Positions 1 to 7,548 of a stretch of 35,437 nucleotides of DNA are shown here, in pieces. Position 1 is the first letter of the stretch, and each line of letters begins with the position of its first letter. The notes under the pieces were generated by a model. The model was given only the letters and a program-made list of their open reading frames with translations. It did not search any database and was not told where the DNA came from. The position numbers and the translations under genes are program-made. The DNA comes from Hydrogenispora sp. (lineage in GTDB: Bacteria > Bacillota > UBA4882 > UBA10575), in NCBI GenBank assembly GCA_012837705.1, contig DUQQ01000039.1:1-35437 (forward strand). The letters run 5' to 3'.

Positions 1-14
1 GTTAATATATCTAA

Positions 15-53
15 CCTATCAACTCAACCCTATCACTTTCAAGGCAGTTGATA
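15..53. repeat. Short direct and inverted repeats at left edge
   Basis: Two copies of CCTATCA lie at 15-21 and 29-35, 14 bp apart. A perfect 8-bp inverted repeat, TATCAACT/AGTTGATA, lies at 17-24 and 46-53. The stretch 1-167 is AT-richer than the genes beside it and holds no convincing gene. Closely spaced direct repeats of this size are common around integrase arm sites but also occur by chance. No integrase is visible in the window. Confidence 0.4.
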
Positions 54-75
54 TGTTACCGCAAACAATAAAAAT

Positions 76-143
76 AAGGGTTTCCCGATAAGAGAACCTC
101 TGGCCAATCAGCCACGAGAAACGCTCAATGTCTGGAAACCCTT
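76..143 (-). repeat. Inverted repeat downstream of rlmD (terminator-like or attachment-region structure)
   Basis: AAGGGTTTCC (76-85) pairs exactly with GGAAACCCTT (134-143), and flanking A/T bases extend the pairing with a bulge. The 48-nt interior contains a smaller TGGC/GCCA hairpin. Read on the minus strand, the structure begins 24 nt after the rlmD stop and is followed by a T-rich run. It could therefore act as the rlmD terminator, although the loop is unusually large. The alternative is a structured recombination or attachment region. Confidence 0.45.
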
Positions 144-167
144 TATTTATGAGTATTTTGAACACTC

Positions 168-1553
168 TTATTTCTCCACTCTTGACATCAATGTCACGCA
201 CTCAACATGGTAAGTATGGGGGAACATGTCCACCGGTTGGATCTCCTTCACTTCATAACCCCGGTTGGCCAAAAACTTCAGGTCGCGCGCCAGCGTACTC
301 GGATTACAACTGACATAGACGATCCGGGGAACCTCTAGCTTAGCAAAGGTCTGGAGGACCCGCTCTTCGCAACCACTGCGCGGTGGATCAACCACGGCCA
401 CATCAAAGTCGATCCCGATACTGACCAGTTTCGGCAGGACGTCTTCGGTCGCGCCCATAACAAAGACCACGTTATCCGCATTGTTCCGGATGGCATTCTC
501 CTTGGCATCCTCGATCGCTTCGGGAATCACTTCTATTCCGTAGACTTCCTTCGCTTTACTAGCCATAAATAAGGTGAGGGTGCCGACACCACAGTAGGCA
601 TCAAGGACCCGTTCGCTCCCGGTTAGATTTGCATATTCCAAGGCCTTTGCGTATAAGATTTCGGTTTGGGCCGGGTTTACCTGGAAAAAAGAAGTGGCCG
701 AGATCTTAAATTCCAGTTCCCCCAGGCGGTCAATGATCCCGTCGGCTCCGTATAATACCTTGTTCTTCTCACCCAAAACCACATTACCACTGCTGGTGTT
801 GATGTTCTGGACGACACTTTTCAGGGCCGGAAAATCAGCCGCTAGTAATTTCGCCAGTTCTTTTCCCTCGGGAAACTCCGGTCCATTGGTAACCAAGACC
901 ACCATTGCTTCTCCCGATCCAAAGCCGTTTTTGACCAGGACATAGCGGAGCAGCCCCTGGCCGGTTTTTTCGTTGTAAATCGAGATACCCATTCCTTGGA
1001 CCAGTTCGCGAACGCGGTTCATAATGCGGCTGTTTAATTCGTGCTGAATGAGGCATTCCCGCGTATCGACCACATTATGGGTTCCCTTCTGGTAGCAACC
1101 AATGACCACTTTCCCCTGTTCGTTTACGGCAAAGGGATACTGTACCTTGTTCCGGTACTCCCATGGACTATCCATACCGATCACCGGATGAACAGTGACA
1201 TCTTTAAAGCCGCCAAGGCGTTCCATCACCTCAATCACCCGGCGTCGTTTGAACTCCAATTGCCCAGAATATTTCATGTGAAGGAGCTGACAACCGCCAC
1301 ATTGGCCGTAGATACCGCAACCCGGTGCAATCCGCTGGGGTGACTTCTCCAGCACCCGTAGTAGCTTACCACGGGCGTAATTCTTCTTCACCAACTCGAT
1401 CCTGGTCAGTACCTTCTCGCCATCCAAGCAATCTGGTACAAAAATGGTAAAGCCTTCATGGCGCCCGACCCCTTCACCCTGCGTCGCATAGCCGTTAATA
1501 TCTACCGTTATTTCGTCTCCTACTTTAACTGGAACCTGGTCTGTACTAACCAT
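168..1553 (-). CDS. rlmD: 23S rRNA (uracil-5-)-methyltransferase RlmD/RumA family
   Basis: SAM-dependent enzyme that methylates uracil C5 in 23S rRNA (U1939 in E. coli). The 461-residue protein starts with a TRAM domain (GDEITVDINGYATQGEGVGR). An Fe-S cysteine set follows (CGIYGQCGGC plus a later Cys in DTREC), then the methyltransferase core with FFQVNPAQ, DAYCGVGTLTL, VVDPPRSG and the catalytic-Cys segment VYVSCNPSTLARDL. I start at the ATG at 1553, preceded by GGTGGAGGGATCAAT. The frame stays open upstream to 1652, but that part is a hydrophobic, low-complexity stretch without a good ribosome binding site. The protein ends in HVECVTLMSRVEK. The 3' end of this gene is a reported integration site for conjugative elements in streptococci. 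RlmD versus RlmCD specificity cannot be settled from sequence. Confidence 0.93.
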   Translation of the reverse strand: MVSTDQVPVKVGDEITVDINGYATQGEGVGRHEGFTIFVPDCLDGEKVLTRIELVKKNYARGKLLRVLEKSPQRIAPGCGIYGQCGGCQLLHMKYSGQLEFKRRRVIEVMERLGGFKDVTVHPVIGMDSPWEYRNKVQYPFAVNEQGKVVIGCYQKGTHNVVDTRECLIQHELNSRIMNRVRELVQGMGISIYNEKTGQGLLRYVLVKNGFGSGEAMVVLVTNGPEFPEGKELAKLLAADFPALKSVVQNINTSSGNVVLGEKNKVLYGADGIIDRLGELEFKISATSFFQVNPAQTEILYAKALEYANLTGSERVLDAYCGVGTLTLFMASKAKEVYGIEVIPEAIEDAKENAIRNNADNVVFVMGATEDVLPKLVSIGIDFDVAVVDPPRSGCEERVLQTFAKLEVPRIVYVSCNPSTLARDLKFLANRGYEVKEIQPVDMFPHTYHVECVTLMSRVEK

Positions 1554-1717
1554 ATTGATCCCTCCACCTAAATTAACCTGAAAAAAACTCAACAACAAAA
1601 GATTACCATAAAACCAGAAGAAAGAAAAGAAACAGAAGAAGAGGGTTTCCATCCCCCGCTGCGGAAATAAAAGGAATGAAAGAACTAAAAGGATAAGAAC
1701 CTTCCGGGGGTGTTTTC

Positions 1718-2311
1718 ATGTCCCAAACAATCTTAGCTGAACTCGAAATCCTAAAACAAGGAGTGCTTACTTGCCGGCGTTGCCGGTTAAGGGACGGTTG
1801 TCAGCAGGTCGTCTTCGGCGAAGGCCGCCCCGGCCTCTTAGTCATCGGCGAAGGCCCCGGTGCGGAGGAAGACCGCCAAGGCCGTCCGTTTGTCGGAGCC
1901 GCCGGTCAGTTGCTCGATAAAATACTGGCCGCTGGTGGTTTTGACCGCCAGGTAAATGCCTATATCGCCAACGTCGTAAAATGCCGACCGCCGTCCAACC
2001 GGGTTCCCACCGCCCAGGAGTGTGCGGCCTGCCTCCCCCATTTAGAAGCACAGATCAAAATCTTAAAACCGAAAATCGTCCTTCTGCTGGGGGCCACCGC
2101 CCTTCAGGCGGTCCTCAAAACACCGCAGGGCATTACGCGTTTAAGGGGAAAATGGCAGGAGCGAGACGGCATCTACTACATGCCCACCTTCCACCCGGCG
2201 GCCCTCCTGAGGGACCCCCGTCGAAAAGCCGACGTTTGGCAGGATATGCAGTTGCTGGTCGCCAAATACCGGGAAGAAGTCGATCCTAACCACACTTCCC
2301 CCTATTGCTAG
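1718..2311 (+). CDS. Uracil-DNA glycosylase, family 4 (4Fe-4S)
   Basis: Base-excision repair enzyme that removes uracil from DNA, typical of thermophiles and many Clostridia. The 197-residue protein has the four cluster cysteines C19, C22, C89 and C105, motif A GEGPGAEED (44-52), and the C-terminal motif HPAALLRDP. Length matches the family. The ATG at 1718 follows a GGGGGTG ribosome binding site. It is one of only two plus-strand genes and is divergent from rlmD. The 164-bp intergenic region is purine-rich on the plus strand and shows no convincing promoter. Confidence 0.93.
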   Translation: MSQTILAELEILKQGVLTCRRCRLRDGCQQVVFGEGRPGLLVIGEGPGAEEDRQGRPFVGAAGQLLDKILAAGGFDRQVNAYIANVVKCRPPSNRVPTAQECAACLPHLEAQIKILKPKIVLLLGATALQAVLKTPQGITRLRGKWQERDGIYYMPTFHPAALLRDPRRKADVWQDMQLLVAKYREEVDPNHTSPYC

Positions 2312-2346
2312 TTGCCGCCGGTTTGTCTTATGTGACCAGTTCCTAC

Positions 2347-2375
2347 TTTACTTTTATGCCCATTGGTGTTATACT
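2347..2375 (+). promoter_or_regulatory. SigA-type promoter for the zinc-ribbon gene
   Basis: TTTACT (2347-2352) and TATACT (2370-2375) are separated by 17 bp. They match the vegetative consensus at four and five of six positions. Transcription would begin near 2382, leaving a leader of about 120 nt before the ATG at 2505. Confidence 0.5.
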
Positions 2376-2504
2376 ACAGATGCGCACGTGAAAGTTTAGT
2401 GATTGCATTATTTCCCTTCTCATTTTTCGTTGCTCCAAGTCAGGGAAATTAAGCGTTTTTCCTAAACCGTTCCGGGCAATAAAAATGAGGAGGATTCCAA
2501 TTTA

Positions 2505-2804
2505 ATGTTCCAAGACAAAACCCTAGTCTGTCGCGATTGCGGCAATGAGTTCATCTTTTCGGCCTCTGAACAAGAGTTCTTTGCCGAGAAAGGGTTCACC
2601 AACGAACCGGGCCGTTGTGCCCAATGCCGGGCGGAGCGTAAACAGAGAAACAACGGTTCACGCTTTAGCTCCCGTGCTCCACGGGAAATGCATGATGCCG
2701 TCTGTGCCGATTGCGGCTCTACGACTCAGGTCCCGTTCCAACCCAGCGGTGACCGTCCAGTTTATTGCCGTGACTGCTACGCCCAACGAAGAAATCGTTA
2801 TTAA
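2505..2804 (+). CDS. Zinc-ribbon protein with two CxxC...CxxC modules
   Basis: A 99-residue protein with two zinc-ribbon modules. The first uses CRDC (9-12) and CAQC (38-41). The second uses CADC (67-70) and CRDC (88-91) with the family segment VPFQPSGDRPVYC. The two halves resemble the 'probable zinc-ribbon' and CxxC-x17-CxxC families common in Bacillota and Chloroflexota, whose function is not established; nucleic-acid binding is a guess. The start is firm: GAGGAGG lies 10 nt upstream of the ATG. The gene stands alone with its own promoter, a roughly 120-nt leader and a strong downstream terminator. A linker rich in Ser and Arg (about 42-62) joins the modules. Confidence 0.85.
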   Translation: MFQDKTLVCRDCGNEFIFSASEQEFFAEKGFTNEPGRCAQCRAERKQRNNGSRFSSRAPREMHDAVCADCGSTTQVPFQPSGDRPVYCRDCYAQRRNRY

Positions 2805-2818
2805 GGCGGAATAAGCAA

Positions 2819-2850
2819 AACTCCTTCACGATTGTGAAGGAGTTTTTTAT
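2819..2850. terminator. Bidirectional intrinsic terminator
   Basis: An 11-bp perfect stem, AACTCCTTCAC (2819-2829) and GTGAAGGAGTT (2834-2844), encloses a 4-nt loop and is followed by a T-rich run on the plus strand. An AAAA run at the other end makes it usable on the minus strand. It lies between the convergent zinc-ribbon gene and the DUF368 gene and probably serves both. Confidence 0.88.
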
Positions 2851-3693
2851 TTATCGCGCCGATAAATGCATCGTGCCAAAACTAAGGGCCGCACCGGCTA
2901 AAAAGTATACTAAATCTAAGACCAAAGCCATTCCCGGACGAAATCCGGGAAAGATCAGCACCATCGAACCGAACAAGACGCCGAGTACCCCATGGTAGGC
3001 AATACCACGGTATCTACGGAAAAGATAATCGACCAAATTCAACAGGAGCAAAGCAATCAGCCCAAACCCTACCCCCATTAAAACTAAAAGCCGCAGATTG
3101 AGACCGGCGACGGCCGCTAGAAACTGCTCATAAAAGCCAAGGTACATCAAGATCAAAGACGAGCTGATCCCAGGAATGATCGAACCAAACGCTACAACAG
3201 CACCACACAGGAGCGCCGTAAAGGCATTCAGCTCAGAGCCGCCGGTTTCGGTAACCCCGGGGATAAGTTGCCCGGTGACCATTACAACACCGAAAGCCAA
3301 AAGGGCCGCCCCGATAAAGCGTTTACGGAAACCACCCTGGTTCGCTTCTTTAAATAAGGCTGGAGTACTGCCCGCTACGAGCCCAAGAAACAAATAAAGG
3401 ACCGGGAATTTGGCGATGACGAGCAATTCTTGCATCACTCGACTGAAAAGCAAAATCCCGCAACCAACACCAAGGCCAATGGGAAAAAGGAGGCGGATAC
3501 TTTTTTGGTACTCTTTCGGAAAATTAACAATGGCATGGACAATCGGTTCATAGAGTCCGGCGGCAGCAGTAATCACCCCGGCACTAAGTCCGGGCGTAAT
3601 CCACGCGATCCCTAGCAACAATCCGACCAGGATTTTTTTAATAAATTCACCATAATGAAAGGTTTTGTTCTGTTTCATCATATTACACCACAT
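2851..3693 (-). CDS. DUF368 membrane protein, likely polyprenyl-phosphate transporter (PopT-like)
   Basis: A 280-residue polytopic membrane protein with about eight hydrophobic segments. It carries the paired motifs TPGLSAGV near residue 35 and IPGISSS near residue 174, which mark the two inverted halves of the DUF368 fold. Members of this family have been identified as undecaprenyl-phosphate translocases that return the lipid carrier of wall synthesis to the inner leaflet; that function is transferred here by homology. The gene has its own extended -10 promoter and ends at the shared terminator. No start has a good ribosome binding site: the ATG at 3693 is the longest, and the ATGs at 3681 and 3678 follow a weak GGTG. 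A short N-terminal trim is therefore possible. Confidence 0.85.
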   Translation of the reverse strand: MWCNMMKQNKTFHYGEFIKKILVGLLLGIAWITPGLSAGVITAAAGLYEPIVHAIVNFPKEYQKSIRLLFPIGLGVGCGILLFSRVMQELLVIAKFPVLYLFLGLVAGSTPALFKEANQGGFRKRFIGAALLAFGVVMVTGQLIPGVTETGGSELNAFTALLCGAVVAFGSIIPGISSSLILMYLGFYEQFLAAVAGLNLRLLVLMGVGFGLIALLLLNLVDYLFRRYRGIAYHGVLGVLFGSMVLIFPGFRPGMALVLDLVYFLAGAALSFGTMHLSAR

Positions 3694-3737
3694 TCTATTA
3701 ACTGCTTTTTCTTTACTTATCTGCGCTATTTTATCTT

Positions 3738-3746
3738 ATTATAGCA
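3738..3746 (-). promoter_or_regulatory. Extended -10 promoter for the DUF368 gene
   Basis: The minus strand reads TGCTATAAT, a perfect -10 hexamer with the extended TGn element, 45-57 nt upstream of the candidate starts. No good -35 is visible, which is usual for extended -10 promoters. Confidence 0.5.
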
Positions 3747-3776
3747 GATTTTTCGCCCTCGTGATATTCCCCCATT

Positions 3777-4523
3777 TTACACGCCCCTTGGAGCATTCCT
3801 TTGGTCAGTAGCCTTTAAACGCCTAATCTCATCTATGGTTAATTCCCGACAGGCACCCAAGGCCAATCCCGGATCAAGCGCTAAAGGGCCCATTGATCTT
3901 CGCTGAAGGTAGGTGACCTGTTTTCCTACGGCTCTGAGCATCCTTTTCACTTGATGAAATTTCCCTTCATAGAGCGTTAATTCTAACTCCAAATTTAGCC
4001 CGTTTACCAGGGTTGCCTGCGCGGGCAGGGTCCGGTATCCATCATCTAAAACCACCCCGTCCACCAAGGTTTTTAGTTCTTCCGGCGTTACCGGTTTGTC
4101 TACCCGGACCAAGTAGGTCTTGGGAATCCGCGAAGCAGGTGCCAAAAGATGGTGGGCTAAAGCTCCATCATTGGTTAAAAGTAAAAGGCCTTCCGTATCT
4201 TTATCCAACCTTCCAACCGGTGCCAGCCGCCGCACCCGCCATTCCTCCGGTATCAGATCCAAAACGGTGGGGGCGTACCGGTCCTTCGTCGCGGTCACGT
4301 AGCCGGCCGGTTTGTTGAGCATCAGATAAATAAATTCCCGGTATTGAACGGGCTGCCCATCAACGAGCACCAAATCTTGCTCCAAGTCGATTCCGCGCTC
4401 ACCACTGGTTACTACTTCTCCGTTAACCAACACCCGCCGGGCACGAAGAAGGATTTTTACTTCCCGCCGCGACCCAAAACCAGCATGGGATAGAATTTTA
4501 TCAAGCCGTTGCCGTTTCCCCAT
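3777..4523 (-). CDS. Pseudouridine synthase, RsuA/RluB family
   Basis: Isomerises uridine to pseudouridine in ribosomal RNA. The 248-residue protein has an N-terminal S4 RNA-binding domain (from RLDKILSHAGFGSRRE) followed by the synthase domain. That domain carries LNKPAGYVTA, the catalytic-Asp motif GRLDKDTEGLLLLTNDG and the late GKFHQVKRML segment. The ATG at 4523 is chosen because it begins the S4 domain and has AGGAG upstream; an in-frame extension to 4646 would overlap the preceding gene. It lies 23 nt after the RsmF-like gene, so the two rRNA modification genes are probably one operon. RsuA (16S) versus RluB (23S) specificity cannot be decided here. Confidence 0.92.
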   Translation of the reverse strand: MGKRQRLDKILSHAGFGSRREVKILLRARRVLVNGEVVTSGERGIDLEQDLVLVDGQPVQYREFIYLMLNKPAGYVTATKDRYAPTVLDLIPEEWRVRRLAPVGRLDKDTEGLLLLTNDGALAHHLLAPASRIPKTYLVRVDKPVTPEELKTLVDGVVLDDGYRTLPAQATLVNGLNLELELTLYEGKFHQVKRMLRAVGKQVTYLQRRSMGPLALDPGLALGACRELTIDEIRRLKATDQRNAPRGV

Positions 4524-4546
4524 TTCCCTACTCCTAATTTTGAAAT

Positions 4547-5926
4547 TTACTTTATCCGCCAAGCTGGAGGATAGTAGTTTTTTACCAGATTCCCCACGCG
4601 CTTTGCCCACCCAAGCGGAAACCCATCTGTCGTCACCAGAATCCAACCATTGCCGGCCGGAGTCGTCTCCGTCGCCAGCAAAGTATCGCCCTTCAAGTAT
4701 TTAAGCACCTCTGTACTACTCGCTGGGAGTTCAATCTGCCGCTTTGCTTGCTGCCGCTCCAACGCCAACGCCAGCGGATGGGCAGGAAGGAATTGGCCGT
4801 AGCGCAATTCGCCTAAAAACAGACCGAGCCGGACCACATTCAAGCCGCTTAGTTCTGGCAACTCGGCCGGTAGGAGCAGAAGGTCATCGTCTTTTTGGAA
4901 AAAACGTCCCGGGGGCGGCGTAATCCCCACTTCCGTACAGAACTCCCAAAAGGGCTCAAGACTAGTGGCCGTCGGTTCCGAATGAACAAAAGCGGCGTTG
5001 TCACCCCTGGTGCCAGCAGTCGTTTTCACCAAAATCGCTGCAAACTGTCCTTCCCCGCGGGACAGATGGGGCCAAATCCGCCCGACCTTTTCCAACTGCG
5101 GATCCCCCGCCCACATTGCCCGGCCCGGACTGACTCCTTCCAGGTCAATTTCGTGCAAATAAAAATTGGGGTGCCGCGCTAGAAAGTTCTTCACTTGTAA
5201 CTCATTCTCCTCCGGCGAAAAGGTACAAGTGGAATAGACCAGTCGCCCACCGGGAGCAACCATCTGGGCGGCATAGTTCAACAGTTCCGCCTGAATGGGG
5301 GTGCAGACCTTCGGGTGAAAGTCCCGGCGCCAAGCGATCATCAAACGCGGCTCCCGCCGGAACATGCCTTCCCCTGAACAGGGTGCATCGACGAGGACCC
5401 GGTCAAAATAGTTAGGAAACACCGCCGCCAATTCCTGGGGTTGATTATTGGTCACCACAAAATTTTTCAACCCAAAATTCTCCACGTTCTTCAGGAGAGC
5501 TTTCGTTCGTTTCGGGTTAATATCATTCATTACCACAAAACTCTGGTCAGCAGTGGCCGCGCCAATCTGGGTTGCTTTTCCGCCCGGTGCCGAGCAAAGA
5601 TCCAAAATCCGTTCCCCCGACTGCGGTGCCAAAGCAACCACCGGCAGCATCGCGCTGGGATCCTGGAGGTAATAAAGGCCCGCGTAATAATAAGGGTGCA
5701 TGGAAGCTTTAAATCCCTTGGGGAGATAAAAACCCTCCGCGCACCAGGGGACCGGTGTTAACTCATAAGGGAAGATCCGAAGAAACTCCGCAACCGAAAT
5801 TTTCTTGGTGTTCACCCGTAAACTCTGAATCATGACTTTCCGTTTTAACTCACGCATAAAAGTTTCATATTCTTCCTGATCCATCAGGTGCTGCATTTTT
5901 TGTCTAAACTCTTCGGGTAGCTTCAT
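4547..5926 (-). CDS. RsmF-like rRNA (cytosine-C5-)-methyltransferase, RsmB/NOP2 family
   Basis: SAM-dependent m5C methyltransferase acting on rRNA. The 459-residue protein has the SAM motif CSAPGGKATQ (111-120), the motif IV cysteine C183 in DAPCSGEG and the catalytic cysteine C234 in STCTFSPEENE. The C-terminal region from about 320 matches the PUA-like domains of RsmF-type enzymes, ending in the conserved GFPLGWAKRVG and KNYYPPAWR segments. The ATG at 5926 follows AAAGGAGAAGTGGTCAA. It is upstream of, and probably cotranscribed with, the pseudouridine synthase gene. Confidence 0.9.
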   Translation of the reverse strand: MKLPEEFRQKMQHLMDQEEYETFMRELKRKVMIQSLRVNTKKISVAEFLRIFPYELTPVPWCAEGFYLPKGFKASMHPYYYAGLYYLQDPSAMLPVVALAPQSGERILDLCSAPGGKATQIGAATADQSFVVMNDINPKRTKALLKNVENFGLKNFVVTNNQPQELAAVFPNYFDRVLVDAPCSGEGMFRREPRLMIAWRRDFHPKVCTPIQAELLNYAAQMVAPGGRLVYSTCTFSPEENELQVKNFLARHPNFYLHEIDLEGVSPGRAMWAGDPQLEKVGRIWPHLSRGEGQFAAILVKTTAGTRGDNAAFVHSEPTATSLEPFWEFCTEVGITPPPGRFFQKDDDLLLLPAELPELSGLNVVRLGLFLGELRYGQFLPAHPLALALERQQAKRQIELPASSTEVLKYLKGDTLLATETTPAGNGWILVTTDGFPLGWAKRVGNLVKNYYPPAWRIK

Positions 5927-6057
5927 TTGACCACTTCTCCTTTACCAACCCCGCCTATTTCCATTAACAGTCGCATCTCTTCGCCCTATTAGGTTCTCCA
6001 TAAAAAACCCGCATCCTGCAAACCGCTTCCATCGATCCGCACTCCCTCGCCAAGCAT

Positions 6058-6084
6058 AAAAAAACCGCCATTAAAAAATGGCGG
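6058..6084 (-). terminator. Intrinsic terminator downstream of tRNA-Ala
   Basis: On the minus strand, CCGCCATT (6084-6077) pairs with AATGGCGG (6072-6065), followed by seven T residues (6064-6058). It begins 14 nt past the tRNA 3' end. Confidence 0.9.
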
Positions 6085-6098
6085 ATTGTGCATAAATT

Positions 6099-6174
6099 TG
6101 GTGGACCTGGAGGGATTCGAACCCTTGACCTCTGCGATGCGAACGCAGCGCTCTCCCAGCTGAGCTACAGGCCC
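6099..6174 (-). tRNA. tRNA-Ala (anticodon CGC)
   Basis: A 76-nt tRNA with encoded CCA. The acceptor stem GGGCCTG pairs with CAGGTCC and contains the G3-U70 wobble pair that specifies alanine. The anticodon arm is CTGCG-TTCGCAT-CGCAG with CGC at positions 34-36, reading GCG codons. D and T arms are intact (GTTCGAATC in the T loop). It lies 18 nt beyond a weak hairpin that ends the upstream small gene. There is too little room for its own promoter, so it is probably expressed by read-through. Confidence 0.96.
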
Positions 6175-6192
6175 ATATGAATTTTGTCAGAG

Positions 6193-6215
6193 AAAAAAGC
6201 AGCCCGATCTGGGCT
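6193..6215 (-). terminator. Weak hairpin with T run between small gene and tRNA-Ala
   Basis: On the minus strand AGCCC (6215-6211) pairs with GGGCT (6205-6201), then GC and six T residues follow. The stem is only 5 bp and overlaps the stop codon of the small cysteine-rich gene. It is either a leaky terminator or a processing boundary upstream of the tRNA. Confidence 0.5.
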
Positions 6216-6390
6216 ATCCACGGAATAAACATTTACCACCATAATGTGCATCCCACTTTTGGCAGGTCCGTACCAGGTTCAAGGTCCGGGGGGATTCATT
6301 GCCCGATCGACATGTGTCATCCGACTCGCTATAATTACTACATTCCTTGCAGATTTTCAGGACCTCTTCTCTAGATAGATGAAAAACCAT
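6214..6390 (-). CDS. Small cysteine-rich protein, unknown function
   Basis: I do not recognise the family. The 58-residue protein has five cysteines spaced as CKEC, then TC, then TC, then KC, a pattern that suggests a bound metal or small cluster. There is no signal peptide or membrane segment. It is probably real: a near-consensus promoter lies at 6439-6466, and AGGTGGTGA lies just upstream of the ATG at 6390. An in-frame ATG at 6414 gives eight more residues but has no ribosome binding site. The gene is followed by a weak hairpin and tRNA-Ala, with which it is likely cotranscribed. Confidence 0.6.
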   Translation of the reverse strand: MVFHLSREEVLKICKECSNYSESDDTCRSGNESPRTLNLVRTCQKWDAHYGGKCLFRG

Positions 6391-6438
6391 GTCTTCACCA
6401 CCTATCGAGGTCATTGCAAGTATCCTCTTTACATTTAG

Positions 6439-6466
6439 ATTATATCATAATTATACAGGATTTCAA
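6439..6466 (-). promoter_or_regulatory. Strong SigA-type promoter for the small gene and tRNA-Ala
   Basis: On the minus strand TTGAAA (6466-6461) and TATAAT (6444-6439) are separated by 16 bp, with an extended TGA before the -10. Five and six of six consensus bases match. The predicted start near 6432 leaves about 40 nt before the ATG at 6390. Confidence 0.7.
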
Positions 6467-6547
6467 CCCTAACTTATACAAAGCCCATTCTAAACTAGCC
6501 GCTCACCCTAATTTCGCGCGCTGTACCTTTACTTTAGCTGTTCATAT

Positions 6548-7366
6548 TCACCCTTTGCGGAAAATGAGAATGTTCTGGTGGGTAATATTCGGTACATAAC
6601 AACGCTTGATCGCATAGGGACGTAATGGTCTTTGGGTGGCTTGATTCCACCAAATCCGCATCCCCTTCCATTTGAAACCCGCTTGCTGCATTACTTCAGC
6701 CACTTTAGTACTTAAGGGATAATACTCTCCATTCTGGTAACGATCACCGATCAGGATAACCAAATAACGACGGGGCATCAGGATCCGGAAGGCCTCGCGG
6801 GCAAAAGCCGCCATCTTATTAAGGTACACGGTAAAACTGGGGGTATTACCAAAATCCTTCTCTTCACCCGGGTTAAACATGGCAAAATTGGTTTCCCGGG
6901 TAAATGTTACCCGGTGGCCACACCCATAGGGTGGATCGGTAATAATCGCCGCCACCTGATCCGCCGGGAACTTCTTTAATTCCTCTAGGCAATCACCGTT
7001 CATCATAAAACTCTTGATTGCCCGTCCTGCTTTTCCCCGGACAAACCCTTCCTGGCCGACGCGGAAAGTCGCCATGATTTCCTGATAAACCCGGATCCAA
7101 TTGGCGTTTAACTCAATACCGACTGCCCTTCGCTTCACCAGTTCGGCCCCGAGCAAGGTGCTTCCAACACCGGCGAAGGGATCAAGAACCAGTTCGCCTT
7201 CTTTCGTAAAAAAGGAGATGATCTCGGCCATCAGTTCCGGAGGCTTGATCGCCCCGTGTTTCTTCCGCAGCGGGTGGGTGAGGTCCGGTGGAAAGTTCGT
7301 CGGATAGAGGGAGTTCGTCCAGTAAAGCCATTCCGCACCGGTCAGATCATTTAAGGGGTTTTCCAC
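6548..7366 (-). CDS. Solitary site-specific DNA methyltransferase
   Basis: A 272-residue SAM-dependent methyltransferase of the amino-methylating DNA type. The SAM-binding motif LDPFAGVGST is at 61-70 and the catalytic motif TDPPYG at 143-148. DPPY is typical of enzymes methylating adenine N6, or less often cytosine N4. Motif I precedes motif IV and there is no large extra recognition domain, so specificity cannot be predicted. The GTG at 7366 is supported by TTTGGAGG seven nt upstream; an overlapping ATG two bases earlier is out of frame. No restriction endonuclease, specificity subunit or phage gene is nearby, so it appears to be an orphan. RNA methylation is a less likely alternative. Confidence 0.82.
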   Translation of the reverse strand: MENPLNDLTGAEWLYWTNSLYPTNFPPDLTHPLRKKHGAIKPPELMAEIISFFTKEGELVLDPFAGVGSTLLGAELVKRRAVGIELNANWIRVYQEIMATFRVGQEGFVRGKAGRAIKSFMMNGDCLEELKKFPADQVAAIITDPPYGCGHRVTFTRETNFAMFNPGEEKDFGNTPSFTVYLNKMAAFAREAFRILMPRRYLVILIGDRYQNGEYYPLSTKVAEVMQQAGFKWKGMRIWWNQATQRPLRPYAIKRCYVPNITHQNILIFRKG

Positions 7367-7548
7367 ATTAAAACCTCCAAAGGTAATTCCTCTCTTCGTA
7401 GTTTACGTTTAGGAGGTTTATTTTATGTGTTAACCCCTTCTCGTTTCTTGTTCCTTGTCACGTGTTCCTTGAAGTAAAAATCGCCTCTGCAGACTTTTTC
7501 CAAGCGTAGAGCTGAAAGGTATTCTTAGCTAACTTAACAAGCAACTCC

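Noticed and set aside
19-201. 60-codon minus-strand frame overlapping the rlmD end
   Set aside because: It starts inside rlmD in another frame, has no ribosome binding site and matches no family I recognise.
7450-7471. Direct repeat GTTCCTTG twice, 14 bp apart
   Set aside because: Short, low-complexity stretch between two genes with no further copies; probably chance.
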